NCBI RefSeq assembly: GCF_011305995.1
Contig: NZ_CP049910.1
Location: 2,294,001-2,358,000 of the forward strand
Source: Diaphorobacter sp. HDW4A
GTDB taxonomy: Bacteria > Pseudomonadota > Gammaproteobacteria > Burkholderiales > Burkholderiaceae_C
Direction of reading: 5' to 3'
Length of the DNA: 64,000 nt
Shown here: positions 1-8,292 of the stretch, one piece after another
Position numbering within the stretch: the stretch's first letter is position 1
How the letters are laid out: the number at the start of each line of letters is the position of its first letter
Notes under the pieces: model-generated
Seen by the model: the letters and a program-made list of their open reading frames with translations, nothing else
Told to the model about the DNA's origin: nothing
Databases searched by the model: none
Program-made: the position numbers and the translations under genes

Positions 1-836
1 GGCTCGTCAAAGCGCACGTCAAACCAGCCCTTGGCCGCGTTTGCGCCATCGCCCATGCGCAAGGTTCGTCGCATGCCGGGCAGGCCTTTGGGGAGCGCGG
101 CCTCCACCTGTTCCAGCGAGGCAATGGTCCGGGTGCTGAGAAAGCCCAGCATGGCCTGTACGTCATAAGGCGGACGCCAACCAAGGCGGATCACATGCGA
201 CTGCACCGCATCCCCGCCACTCGATTCGCCGCCGTCCTTTCGCAATTGGCTGGGCTTGAGCGAGTAATGCTGCAGAAACGCCGCATTGAAGCCGCGCACG
301 CTGCGAAATCCGCTGGCGAGCGCCACCTGGGTGATTGGCAGCGTGGTGTCGGTCAGCAGCTGTTTGGCCGCGAGCAGGCGGCGGGTCTGCAGATATTGAA
401 GTGGCGAAATGCCCAACGCGGTGCTGAAGATGCGGCGCACATGGCGGTCCGTGACCCCGAGGCGGCTGGCCAGCCAGTCGATGACCGCACCGCCTTCTGC
501 ATCAGCCCAGTTCTCGGGCGCATCGAGCATGCGCAGCGCCTGTTGCAGCAGAATTCCGCTCGCGTCCTGATTCGACCAAATCAAGGCCTGCGGAGCCAGC
601 TCCGGGCGGCAGCGCAGGCAGGGACGGAATCCGGCATGTTCGGCCTGGGCCGCCAGATCGAAGAAGCGGCAGTTTTCCCGGCGCGGCACGCGTACCGAGC
701 AAACCGGACGGCAGTAGATGCCGGTACTGGTCACGCCCGTGAAGAAGCTGCCGTCGAAACGCGCGTCGCGCGCCTTGACGGCCAGATAGCGGGCGTCTTC
801 CACTTGGGTCACGGAGGTTGGTGCGATCTCGGTCAT
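1..836 (-). CDS. Ada-type regulator / AlkA DNA-3-methyladenine glycosylase (partial)
   Basis: This is a DNA alkylation repair protein whose C-terminal part runs off the window start; 278 codons are visible. Residues about 15-90 form an Ada-type zinc domain with IYCRPVC and PCLRCRPE supplying the metal cysteines. Residues about 100-185 are an AraC-type helix-turn-helix (TDRHVRRIF, then RSVRSFNAAF). From about residue 195 the AlkA N-terminal fold starts (RLGWRPPYDVQAMLGFL). The order Ada metal domain, AraC HTH, AlkA glycosylase is a known fusion; the Ada methyltransferase domain is not in the visible part. The start is the ATG at 834-836, just before the first residues of the zinc domain. It is divergent from the phosphomannomutase gene. 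The inferred role is sensing methyl phosphotriesters and excising alkylated bases. Confidence 0.88.
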   Translation of the reverse strand, partial: MTEIAPTSVTQVEDARYLAVKARDARFDGSFFTGVTSTGIYCRPVCSVRVPRRENCRFFDLAAQAEHAGFRPCLRCRPELAPQALIWSNQDASGILLQQALRMLDAPENWADAEGGAVIDWLASRLGVTDRHVRRIFSTALGISPLQYLQTRRLLAAKQLLTDTTLPITQVALASGFRSVRGFNAAFLQHYSLKPSQLRKDGGESSGGDAVQSHVIRLGWRPPYDVQAMLGFLSTRTIASLEQVEAALPKGLPGMRRTLRMGDGANAAKGWFDVRFDE

Positions 837-986
837 GGCTTCATGATAGGGAAGGCGGCGCTGGAAGCTGGCCGTTTTCGGACATGTCCATCAAAAACCG
901 TTTCCATGAAATTTGATAGCAACGATGGCTCCATCCGGCACGCCTACAATCGAGTCCGTTTTTCAACTTCATCGACAGGTTGTTCC

Positions 987-2375
987 GTGCCATTTTCGCC
1001 AGCCATTTTCAAAGCCTATGACATTCGCGGTATTGTTCCCAGCACTCTGAACGAAGACGTAGCCCGCAATCTGGGCCGGGCGTTCGGGCTGGCCGCGCGC
1101 GCCAAGGGTGAACGGGTGGTCGCAGTGGGCCGGGACGGGCGCCTGTCCGGCCCCGCACTGTCTGCGGCACTGATGACGGGTCTGGTGGACGTGGGCATCG
1201 AGGTGATCGACGTCGGCATGGTCACTACGCCGATGCTGTACTTCGCGGCCGCCACCCTGTGCCACAGCGGCATTCAGGTGACCGGCAGCCACAATCCCAA
1301 GGATTACAACGGCTTCAAGATGGTGCTCGCGGGCAAGGCCATCTATGGCGAGGAAATCCAGAACCTGCGCCGGGTGATGGACGCGCAGTCCTGGCAGGCG
1401 CACGAGGGCGGCAGCATCCGCGAGGCCAACGTGCTCAAAGCCTACACCGACCGCATCGTCGGCGACATCAAGCTCGCGCGTCCGATGAGGATCGTCGTTG
1501 ACTCCGGCAACGGCGTTGCGGGCGCTTCGGCTCCGGGCATCTTCCGCGCCATCGGCTGCGAGGTGATCGAGCTGTTCTCCGAGGTGGACGGTGATTTCCC
1601 CAACCACCACCCTGATCCCAGCAAGCCGGACAACTTGAGGGACGTGATCGCGGCGCTCAAGAACAGCGACGCTGAACTCGGCCTTGCGTTCGATGGGGAC
1701 GGCGACCGCCTCGGCATCGTCACCAAGGGTGGCGAGAACATCTTCCCCGACCGCCAGATGATGCTGTTCGCGCAGGACGTGCTCTCGCGCGTGCCCGGTG
1801 CGTCCATCCTGTTTGACGTGAAGTGCACCCAGCGCCTCGCGCCCGCCATCGAGGCGGCTGGCGGCAAGGCCGTCATGTACAAGACCGGCCATTCGCTGAT
1901 CAAGGCCCGTATGAAGGAGCTCGACGCACCTCTGGGCGGTGAGATGAGCGGCCATATTTTCTTCAAGGAGCGCTGGTTCGGCTTTGACGACGGCACCTAC
2001 GCGGGTTGCCGCCTGCTCGAAATTCTGAGCAAGAGCGCTGACCCCAGCGCCGTGCTCAATGCCTTGCCGACCAGTTTTTCGACGCCCGAACTCAATGTGT
2101 CGTGCGAAGAGGGTGAGCCGCATCGTTTGACTGCCCAACTGCAGGAAATTGCTGCCTCCACGTTCAGCGCTCCTGCGCAGCTCAGCACCATCGACGGCCT
2201 GCGTGTGGACTGGCCGGACGGCTTCGGCCTGATCCGCGCGAGCAACACCACGCCCGTGCTGGTGCTGCGTTTTGAAGGCCACACCGAGGAAGCGATGCAC
2301 CGCATCGAGACCGAAATGCTGGCGCTGCTTGAGCGCGTGAAGCCCGGCGCGAAGGTGGGCGGAGCGGCTCACTGA
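987..2375 (+). CDS. algC: phosphomannomutase/phosphoglucomutase
   Basis: The enzyme interconverts hexose 6-phosphates and 1-phosphates (mannose or glucose), feeding nucleotide sugars for LPS and exopolysaccharide. All four alpha-D-phosphohexomutase signatures are visible: the phosphoserine loop VTGSHNPKDYNG (Ser about 101), the metal loop DGDGDR (about 236), the sugar loop GGEMSGH (about 318) and the phosphate-binding RASNTTP (about 417). The length, 462 aa, equals Pseudomonas AlgC. The open frame extends far upstream, but the family N-terminus FKAYDIRG fixes the start near the GTG at 987. It ends 7 bp before waaA, so co-transcription into LPS core synthesis is likely. The gene could equally be called manB; the substrate preference cannot be read from sequence. 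Confidence 0.93.
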   Translation: MPFSPAIFKAYDIRGIVPSTLNEDVARNLGRAFGLAARAKGERVVAVGRDGRLSGPALSAALMTGLVDVGIEVIDVGMVTTPMLYFAAATLCHSGIQVTGSHNPKDYNGFKMVLAGKAIYGEEIQNLRRVMDAQSWQAHEGGSIREANVLKAYTDRIVGDIKLARPMRIVVDSGNGVAGASAPGIFRAIGCEVIELFSEVDGDFPNHHPDPSKPDNLRDVIAALKNSDAELGLAFDGDGDRLGIVTKGGENIFPDRQMMLFAQDVLSRVPGASILFDVKCTQRLAPAIEAAGGKAVMYKTGHSLIKARMKELDAPLGGEMSGHIFFKERWFGFDDGTYAGCRLLEILSKSADPSAVLNALPTSFSTPELNVSCEEGEPHRLTAQLQEIAASTFSAPAQLSTIDGLRVDWPDGFGLIRASNTTPVLVLRFEGHTEEAMHRIETEMLALLERVKPGAKVGGAAH

Positions 2376-2382
2376 GCGTTCT

Positions 2383-3708
2383 GTGAGAGGTCTGTATTCA
2401 CTGGCAATCCGGCTTGCGACACCGCTTTTGCGGCGCAAGCTGGTGCGGCGCGCGCAATCCGAACCGGGCTACGCCATGGCCGTTGGCGAGCGCTTTGGGC
2501 GCTATGACACGCCGCCGCGTGTGGCGGGCGTAGCAGATGTGGCGGGTACGTTCGCCCGGCCGCTGATATGGATCCATGCCGTGTCGCTTGGCGAAACGCG
2601 CGCCGCCGCCATTCTGCTCAAGGAACTGCGCAAGCTGCTGCCAAGTATGCAGCTCCTGCTCACCAATGGTACGGCCACCGGCCGCGAAGAGGGCAAGAAG
2701 CTGCTGCAGGATGACGACATCCAGGTCTGGCAGCCATGGGATTCACCTCAGGCGGTGCGTCGATTTCTGCTGAACTTCCAGCCCGATATCGGCGTGCTGA
2801 TGGAGACCGAGATCTGGCCCAATCTGGTGGCAGGATGCAAGGCGCACGGCATTCCGCTGGTGCTGGCGAACGCGCGCATGAATGAAAAATCGTGGCGCGG
2901 TGCCAAGCGGCTGTCATGGCTGGCCGGGCCCGCCTACCGCAGCCTGTCCGCCGTCTGGGCGCAGACCGAGGCCGACGCCAAGCGGCTTGCCGACGTCGGC
3001 GCGCCGGTGCGCGGCGTGCTCGGCAATCTCAAGTTCGACAGCGTACCCGATGCCGCCTTGCTCGAACGTGGCCGCGCTTGGCGTGTGACCAGCGAGCGCC
3101 CGGTCGTGCTGTTCGCGAGCAGCCGCGAGGGCGAAGAGGCCGCCTGGCTGCAGGCTTGGCTGCGTCAACGCGTGGGCTTCGCGAGCAGGCATCAGCAGGT
3201 GCAGTGGCTGCTCGTGCCGCGCCACCCACAACGTTTTGATGAGGTGATTACGCTGTGCATCGATGCGGGTCTGACGGTCTCGCGCCGCAGCGCATGGGGC
3301 GATGCGCCGGAGGCCGCCGACGTCTGGCTTGGCGACAGCATGGGCGAGATGGCGCAGTACTACGGTATGGCCCATGCGGCGATGCTCGGCGGAAGCTTCG
3401 AGCCGCTGGGCGGACAGAACCTGATCGAGGCGCTGTCCTGCGACTGCCCCGTCATCATGGGACCGCACACCTTCAATTTTGCCGAGGCTTCCGAACTCGC
3501 GGCCGAGGCGGGAGTGGCGCTGCGGGTGGCCGACATGGATGCGGGCGTGCTCGAATCCGTGCGCCTCGTCAACGAGCCCGAGCGCCTTGCCGAGCTGGCC
3601 TCGCGCTGCCATGCCTTCACCAGCGCGCACCGGGGCGCGGCAATGTCGACCGCGCTGGCAGTGGTGCAGCAGATGCGCGGGACCAAGGCGATTCAAGCCG
3701 CCGTTTGA
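2383..3708 (+). CDS. waaA: 3-deoxy-D-manno-octulosonic acid transferase
   Basis: WaaA (KdtA) transfers Kdo from CMP-Kdo to lipid A precursor at the inner face of the cytoplasmic membrane. The 441-aa product fits the family (about 425 aa). It has a hydrophobic N-terminal anchor (MRGLYSLAIRLATPLL) and HAVSLGETRAA with the family's catalytic glutamate. Further on are MLTNGTATGRE-like and METEIWPNL segments, and the GT-B nucleotide-sugar region GGSFEPLGGQNLIEALS. The start is GTG at 2383. It directly follows the phosphohexomutase gene, in keeping with a small LPS-related operon. Confidence 0.93.
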   Translation: MRGLYSLAIRLATPLLRRKLVRRAQSEPGYAMAVGERFGRYDTPPRVAGVADVAGTFARPLIWIHAVSLGETRAAAILLKELRKLLPSMQLLLTNGTATGREEGKKLLQDDDIQVWQPWDSPQAVRRFLLNFQPDIGVLMETEIWPNLVAGCKAHGIPLVLANARMNEKSWRGAKRLSWLAGPAYRSLSAVWAQTEADAKRLADVGAPVRGVLGNLKFDSVPDAALLERGRAWRVTSERPVVLFASSREGEEAAWLQAWLRQRVGFASRHQQVQWLLVPRHPQRFDEVITLCIDAGLTVSRRSAWGDAPEAADVWLGDSMGEMAQYYGMAHAAMLGGSFEPLGGQNLIEALSCDCPVIMGPHTFNFAEASELAAEAGVALRVADMDAGVLESVRLVNEPERLAELASRCHAFTSAHRGAAMSTALAVVQQMRGTKAIQAAV

Positions 3709-3900
3709 CGGCTCGAACGGCGGGCGCTGACCCGCGTGGGCTGCTATGCAGTTCGAAATTCCCGCACTATGACCAAAAACAAACGCCGTGTTGTTTGAGG
3801 CTATGGTTTCCCCTCAAGTGCAAGACAATGTGCTTTCGTGAGTTGCCTGCCTTCACTGCAAGGACAGGTGCCGGTCAGCCACTGTCGTTTCATCATCACC

Positions 3901-6618
3901 ATGTTGGATAAGCACTACCTTACCCCCTTGTTCGCCCCTGCGTCGGTCGTCGTGCTGGCGGGGCCGGGCGACAAGCCGGAGTCCCTGTCGCCGCTGGCGC
4001 GCAATGTCCACGAAGCCCTGCGCGCCCAGAAGTTCACCGGCAGCCTGACGTTCATGGACATCCACACCAGCGGCACGCTCGCCGATCTGGCGCAGGCGCG
4101 CGCGGATCTCGCGGTGATCGCGCTGCCTGCCGATGAAGTGGTCGCCGCGATGGAGGTGGCGGGTCGCATGAACTGCCGCGCGGCCATCGTGTTGTCCACC
4201 GGCATGTCGCAGGCGCAGGCGTCCGACTTGAAACGCATCGCCAAGCGCGAGGGCATGTTTCTGCTTGGTCCCAACTCGCTTGGCATACAGCGTCCGTCGC
4301 TGCAGCTCAACGCCAGTGCCGTCGGGCCGCTCGCGGCGGAGGGATCGCTCGGGTTGATCTGCCAGTCGGGCGCGCTGACTGCTTCGATCCTTGATTGGGC
4401 ACGCAGCAATGCGGTAGGCTTTTCGAGCGTGGTGTCGCTCGGCCCTCATACCGATCTGGGCATCGCCGCTGTCCTTGATTTTCTGGCGAACGACCCACGT
4501 ACGCAGAGCATCGTCGTCTATATGGAGGGCATCCAGAACGCCCGCCGTTTCATGAGCGCACTGCGTTCCGCCGCGAATGCCAAGCCAGTCATCGTGCTCA
4601 AGGCAGGACGCAAGCCTGCAGGCAATGCGGCCGCGCTCACGCACAGCGGCGCTATCGTCGGCAGCGACGAGGTGTTCGACGCCGCGCTGCGCCGCGCCGG
4701 TGCCGTGCGGGTGAGCACGTTCGTGGAGCTATTCTCGGCAGCGAAATGCCTGGCCTCGCGCTACCGCCCGGTCGGCCAACGGCTGGCGGTGATCACCAAC
4801 GGCGGCGGCCCCGGCGTGCTTGCGGCTGACTGGATCAATGAAAAGGGGCTGGGGCTAGGGCATCTGTCGGCCGAGGTGGCAGCCGCACTGGCACCGCAGT
4901 TGCCGCCGCTCGCCACCTTGTCGGAGCTGATCGATCTGTCCGAAGAGGCCGGTCCCGAGCACTACCGCCTCGCCATCGAGGCCACCAACAAAGACAAGCA
5001 GATCGACGGCGTACTCGCCATCTTCTCGCCCAAGCCCGGCAGGGACGCGACGGCGGTCGCGCAGGCGCTTTCGGACGCCAAGCGCTCGATGAACAAGCCG
5101 CTGCTCACCAGCTGGCTGGGCGACACCCTCGTGCTGCCCGCACGCCAGACGCTGCGCAAGGCGCAGATCCCGAGCTTTCGCACGCCCGAGGCGGCGGTGG
5201 GCGCGTTCTGCAATATCTCGACCTTCTACCGCAACCAGCAACTGCTGCTACAGACGCCGCCATCACTGTCGACCCTCGCCAAGCCCGATATCGAGGGTGC
5301 GCGCCTCGTCATCGAAAGCGTGCTCGCCGAGCGCCGCAAGGTGCTCACCGAGATGGAGTCCAAATCGCTGCTCGCGGCCTTCCACATTCCGGTCACGCGC
5401 ACGCTGCAGGCGCGCAGCGCGCACGAGGCGATGATGATCGCCACGCAGCTGGGCTACCCGGTCGCGCTCAAGATCGATTCGCCCGACATCAGCCACAAGT
5501 CCGACGTCGGCGGTGTGGCGCTCAACGTGCACACTGGCACCGCCGTGCGCGATGCCTATGCCGACATGGTGCAGCGCGTGGCGCGGCTGCAGCCCACGGC
5601 ACGCATCAACGGCGTGACCGTGCAGAACATGGCGCGGGCCCGGCGTGGCCGCGAGATCTGCATTGGTCTCGTGAGTGACGAGTATTTCGGCCCGGTCATC
5701 ACCTTTGGCGCGGGCGGCACCATGGTCGAGCTGATGGACGATGGCTCGATGGAGCTGCCGCCGCTCAACCAGTTTCTCGCACGCCGCTTGATCGAACGCT
5801 CGCGCGTGGCCGAGACGCTGGGTGAATGGCGCGGCGCCGATCCGGTGAATTTCGAAGCGCTGGAGCAGGTGCTGTTGCGCGTCTCGGAAATGGCCTGCGC
5901 GCTGCCGCAGCTGCGCGAGATGGACATCAACCCGCTGATCGTGGATGCCAACGGTGTCGTCGCGGTTGATGCGCGCATCGTCGTCGGCGAGGCCACGCAC
6001 GGCGCATCGGGCACGCTCACGACGGGTTTGCTCGGCGCGGATTCGAGCTACGCGCATCTGGCGATCATGCCGTACCCCGCTCGTTATGAGCAGATCTGGC
6101 CGATGCGCGGCGGCGGTGAATACCATGTGCGTCCGATCCGTCCAGACGACGCGCAGATGCTGCAAAGGCTGGTGCGCGAGCTGTCACCGGAGAGCCGGTA
6201 TTTCCGTTTCGTCTCTCAGCTTGCCGAGCTGCCTACGTCTATGCTCGCGCGTTTTACGCTCATCGACTACGACCGCGAAATGGCACTGGTGGCGGTACAA
6301 AAGGAGAGTGCGGTTGATGAGCAAGGGCAGGTGACCGAGACCGAGCGCATTGTTGGTGTGTCGCGTTATGTGACGAATCCTGATCAGTCGAGCTGCGAGT
6401 TCGCGTTGCTGGTGGCGGATGATTTTGCAGGGCGGGGGCTCGGTTCGCGGCTGATGCTGGCGATCATGGAAGTCGCACGCGATCGCGGGCTTGCCGAAAT
6501 TCAAGGACTAGTACTAGGCAACAATCCCAACATGCTCAAGCTCATGCGGCGTCTAGGCTTTGAAATCAAGGCGTTTCCTGATGATCCGGAGTTTCGTCTC
6601 GTTGTTCATCAGCTTTAG
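3901..6618 (+). CDS. ADP-forming acyl-CoA synthetase-like / GNAT protein acetyltransferase fusion
   Basis: This 905-aa protein has the Pat/PatZ (YfiQ) architecture. A CoA-binding Rossmann domain comes first, then succinyl-CoA ligase-like domains (THSGAIVGSDEVFDAALRR carries the loop around the phospho-histidine). An ATP-grasp segment follows (VALKIDSPDISHKSDVGGV), and a C-terminal GNAT domain ends the protein (DDFAGRGLGSRLM is the acetyl-CoA pyrophosphate loop). Known members acetylate lysines of metabolic enzymes such as acetyl-CoA synthetase; the synthetase-like part is usually catalytically silent and regulatory. The ATG at 3901 is chosen because MLDKHYLTPLFAPASVVV aligns with the expected N-terminus, while the in-frame upstream extension has no domain. 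It lies 192 bp downstream of waaA and is probably transcribed alone. Confidence 0.9.
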   Translation: MLDKHYLTPLFAPASVVVLAGPGDKPESLSPLARNVHEALRAQKFTGSLTFMDIHTSGTLADLAQARADLAVIALPADEVVAAMEVAGRMNCRAAIVLSTGMSQAQASDLKRIAKREGMFLLGPNSLGIQRPSLQLNASAVGPLAAEGSLGLICQSGALTASILDWARSNAVGFSSVVSLGPHTDLGIAAVLDFLANDPRTQSIVVYMEGIQNARRFMSALRSAANAKPVIVLKAGRKPAGNAAALTHSGAIVGSDEVFDAALRRAGAVRVSTFVELFSAAKCLASRYRPVGQRLAVITNGGGPGVLAADWINEKGLGLGHLSAEVAAALAPQLPPLATLSELIDLSEEAGPEHYRLAIEATNKDKQIDGVLAIFSPKPGRDATAVAQALSDAKRSMNKPLLTSWLGDTLVLPARQTLRKAQIPSFRTPEAAVGAFCNISTFYRNQQLLLQTPPSLSTLAKPDIEGARLVIESVLAERRKVLTEMESKSLLAAFHIPVTRTLQARSAHEAMMIATQLGYPVALKIDSPDISHKSDVGGVALNVHTGTAVRDAYADMVQRVARLQPTARINGVTVQNMARARRGREICIGLVSDEYFGPVITFGAGGTMVELMDDGSMELPPLNQFLARRLIERSRVAETLGEWRGADPVNFEALEQVLLRVSEMACALPQLREMDINPLIVDANGVVAVDARIVVGEATHGASGTLTTGLLGADSSYAHLAIMPYPARYEQIWPMRGGGEYHVRPIRPDDAQMLQRLVRELSPESRYFRFVSQLAELPTSMLARFTLIDYDREMALVAVQKESAVDEQGQVTETERIVGVSRYVTNPDQSSCEFALLVADDFAGRGLGSRLMLAIMEVARDRGLAEIQGLVLGNNPNMLKLMRRLGFEIKAFPDDPEFRLVVHQL

Positions 6619-6650
6619 TTTTTTGTGTTTACGCCGCCTTTCTGGCGGCG

Positions 6651-6813
6651 ATTGGTTGATCGTTTTGAGGCGGCAATACGGCCCCTCATGCGTTGTTGCG
6701 AAGCCTTGCCGTACAGGCGTACTGTCTGCGGCTTCGCGCCTAGCCTGAGGGGCCGTCTTGCCGTTGGGGTGGCGGTTTCAGGCGCTCTGTTCGCTTCGTT
6801 GGCCTGCTGTTTT
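6651..6813 (+). repeat. Palindromic intergenic repeat, copy 1
   Basis: This non-coding stretch of about 163 bp has a second, imperfect copy at 27807-27971 on the opposite strand. It contains nested inverted repeats: a perfect 10-bp pair CGGCCCCTCA/TGAGGGGCCG at 6679-6688 and 6746-6755, and inside it a perfect 8-bp pair GCGAAGCC/GGCTTCGC at 6698-6705 and 6730-6737. Flanking segments GGCGGCAATA and CTTGCCGTT can extend the pairing. Short frames that cross it lack codon bias and stop irregularly, so I do not call a gene. It sits between convergent genes. Confidence 0.8.
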
Positions 6814-6830
6814 GATGCGGGGAAAATGCA

Positions 6831-6866
6831 AAAAGGCCAGCGGATTTTGTCCGACTGGCCTTTTGT
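6831..6866 (-). terminator. Rho-independent terminator of the dehydrogenase operon
   Basis: On the minus strand the sequence shows GGCCAG...CTGGCC as a GC-rich stem, extended by TCCG/CGGA with one bulged base, then a run of five T. It lies about 20 bp after the stop codon of the cytochrome c gene. T runs on the plus strand side (TTTTGTTTTTT) suggest it may also stop plus-strand transcription. Confidence 0.75.
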
Positions 6867-6885
6867 TTTTTGTGCTTTGCTTCGC

Positions 6886-8280
6886 TTACTTGCTGCGTTC
6901 TGGCGCTGCTGCGGCTTGCACTTGTTTGCGTAGCTTTTTCACCTGATCTGCGGTCACTGCTGGCGCTTGGTTGCCCCAGCTGTTGCGCACGAAGGTGGCG
7001 ATGTGGGCGACTTCTTCGTTCGTCAGGCGGTCGGCGAAGCCGGGCATGGCGAAGTGGGTGGGGGCCTCGGTCGTGCTGGGCATTTCTGCGCCTTGCAAGA
7101 TGAGGTGGATCACCGAGCTCGGGTCTTGCGCGTTCACGCTGGGGTTGAGCGCGAGTGCGGGGAAGACACCGTCGTAGCCCTTGCCGCTGGTGCGGTGGCA
7201 GGCGGCGCAGTTGTCGACGAAGAGCAGGGCTCCTACGTCCTTGGTCGAACCGTCGAACATGGCTTTGGCGGCGCTGTCGTTGTAGGCTAGGGCGGGGGCG
7301 TCGGGCCTGAGCGGGGTGAGCGTCTTGAGGTACGCGGCCATGGCCTGCAGGTCGTTCTGTGTCATGTGCTCGGTGCTGTGCGAGACCACGTCGCCCATCG
7401 ATCCGAATGTTGCGCCGTGGGCGTTGCGGCCGGTCTTGAGCAGCTCGACGATGTCTTGCTCGCTCCAGTTGCCTAGGCCGTCGGCCTTGTCGCCGCGCAG
7501 ATTGCGGGCGAGCCAGCCTTCGAGCACGCTGCCGGACAGGAAGGCCGTGCCATCGGCATCAGTGCCCGCCTTTTCCTGCAACGCGACGCCGCGAGGCGTG
7601 TGGCAGGTGCTGCAGTGACCGAGGCCCTCGACCAAATAGCGGCCGACGGCGATCTTGTCGCCTTCGGGGATGGCCGTGTTGTCGGTGGTGACGGCCGGGG
7701 CGAACATCTTGCGCCAGACGGCGAGCGGCCAGCGCATGGACAGTGGCCAGGTGATGTCGGTGGCCTTGTTGGCTTGCTCGACGGGTTGCACGCCTTGCAT
7801 GAAGTAGGCGTACATGGCCTTCACATCGTCGGACTTGACGTAGGCATACGAGGTGTAGGGCATGGCCGGGTAGAGCGTATGGCCCTGCTTGGCCACGCCG
7901 TGGCGCACGGCGTTGTCGAACTCTTCGAGCGAGTAGCTGCCGATGCCGGTGGTTTTGTCGGGCGTGATGTTGGTCGAGTAGACCTTGCCGATCGGCGTTT
8001 CCATGCCGAGGCCGCCTGCGAACGGCTTGCCGCCTGGCGCGGTGTGGCAGGCCACGCAGTCGCCGACGCGCGCGAGATAGGCACCGCGCTGCACTTCGGG
8101 GTTGTCGGGCAGCTTGGGTTCGGCGGCGGTCTTGAAGATGGTGTTGCTTTCCGCTTGAGCCTTCACGTCATCGAGATGGGCCTGCGTGGCGCGCGACAGG
8201 CCCCAGCCTCCGAGCAGAGCCACGGCGACGATGGCTGCGCCGCAGGCGGTGAGTGTGGTGGTGGTTTTGCGCATGTTCAT
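6886..8280 (-). CDS. Triheme cytochrome c subunit of membrane flavin dehydrogenase
   Basis: This 464-aa periplasmic, membrane-attached cytochrome passes electrons from the flavoprotein subunit to ubiquinone. Three CXXCH heme sites are visible: CVACH near residue 75, CSTCH near 225 and CAACH near 358. An N-terminal hydrophobic segment (ACGAAIVAVALLGGWGL) acts as signal or anchor. It is the last gene of a three-gene minus-strand operon, 12 bp after the GMC subunit. The family comprises gluconate 2-dehydrogenase, 2-ketogluconate dehydrogenase, fructose dehydrogenase and related enzymes. The substrate is inferred from the subunits together and is not certain from this protein. Confidence 0.9.
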   Translation of the reverse strand: MNMRKTTTTLTACGAAIVAVALLGGWGLSRATQAHLDDVKAQAESNTIFKTAAEPKLPDNPEVQRGAYLARVGDCVACHTAPGGKPFAGGLGMETPIGKVYSTNITPDKTTGIGSYSLEEFDNAVRHGVAKQGHTLYPAMPYTSYAYVKSDDVKAMYAYFMQGVQPVEQANKATDITWPLSMRWPLAVWRKMFAPAVTTDNTAIPEGDKIAVGRYLVEGLGHCSTCHTPRGVALQEKAGTDADGTAFLSGSVLEGWLARNLRGDKADGLGNWSEQDIVELLKTGRNAHGATFGSMGDVVSHSTEHMTQNDLQAMAAYLKTLTPLRPDAPALAYNDSAAKAMFDGSTKDVGALLFVDNCAACHRTSGKGYDGVFPALALNPSVNAQDPSSVIHLILQGAEMPSTTEAPTHFAMPGFADRLTNEEVAHIATFVRNSWGNQAPAVTADQVKKLRKQVQAAAAPERSK

Positions 8281-8292
8281 GTTCGTGCCTCC

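Noticed and set aside
969..2438. Long open frame antisense to the phosphohexomutase gene
   Set aside because: The sense strand has all family motifs. The antisense product has no domain and is the expected by-product of GC-rich codon use.
6560..6946. Short frames across the 3' end of the acetyltransferase gene and the repeat
   Set aside because: They fall in the palindromic repeat and terminator, and their sequence recurs in the second repeat copy, so they reflect the repeat and not a protein.
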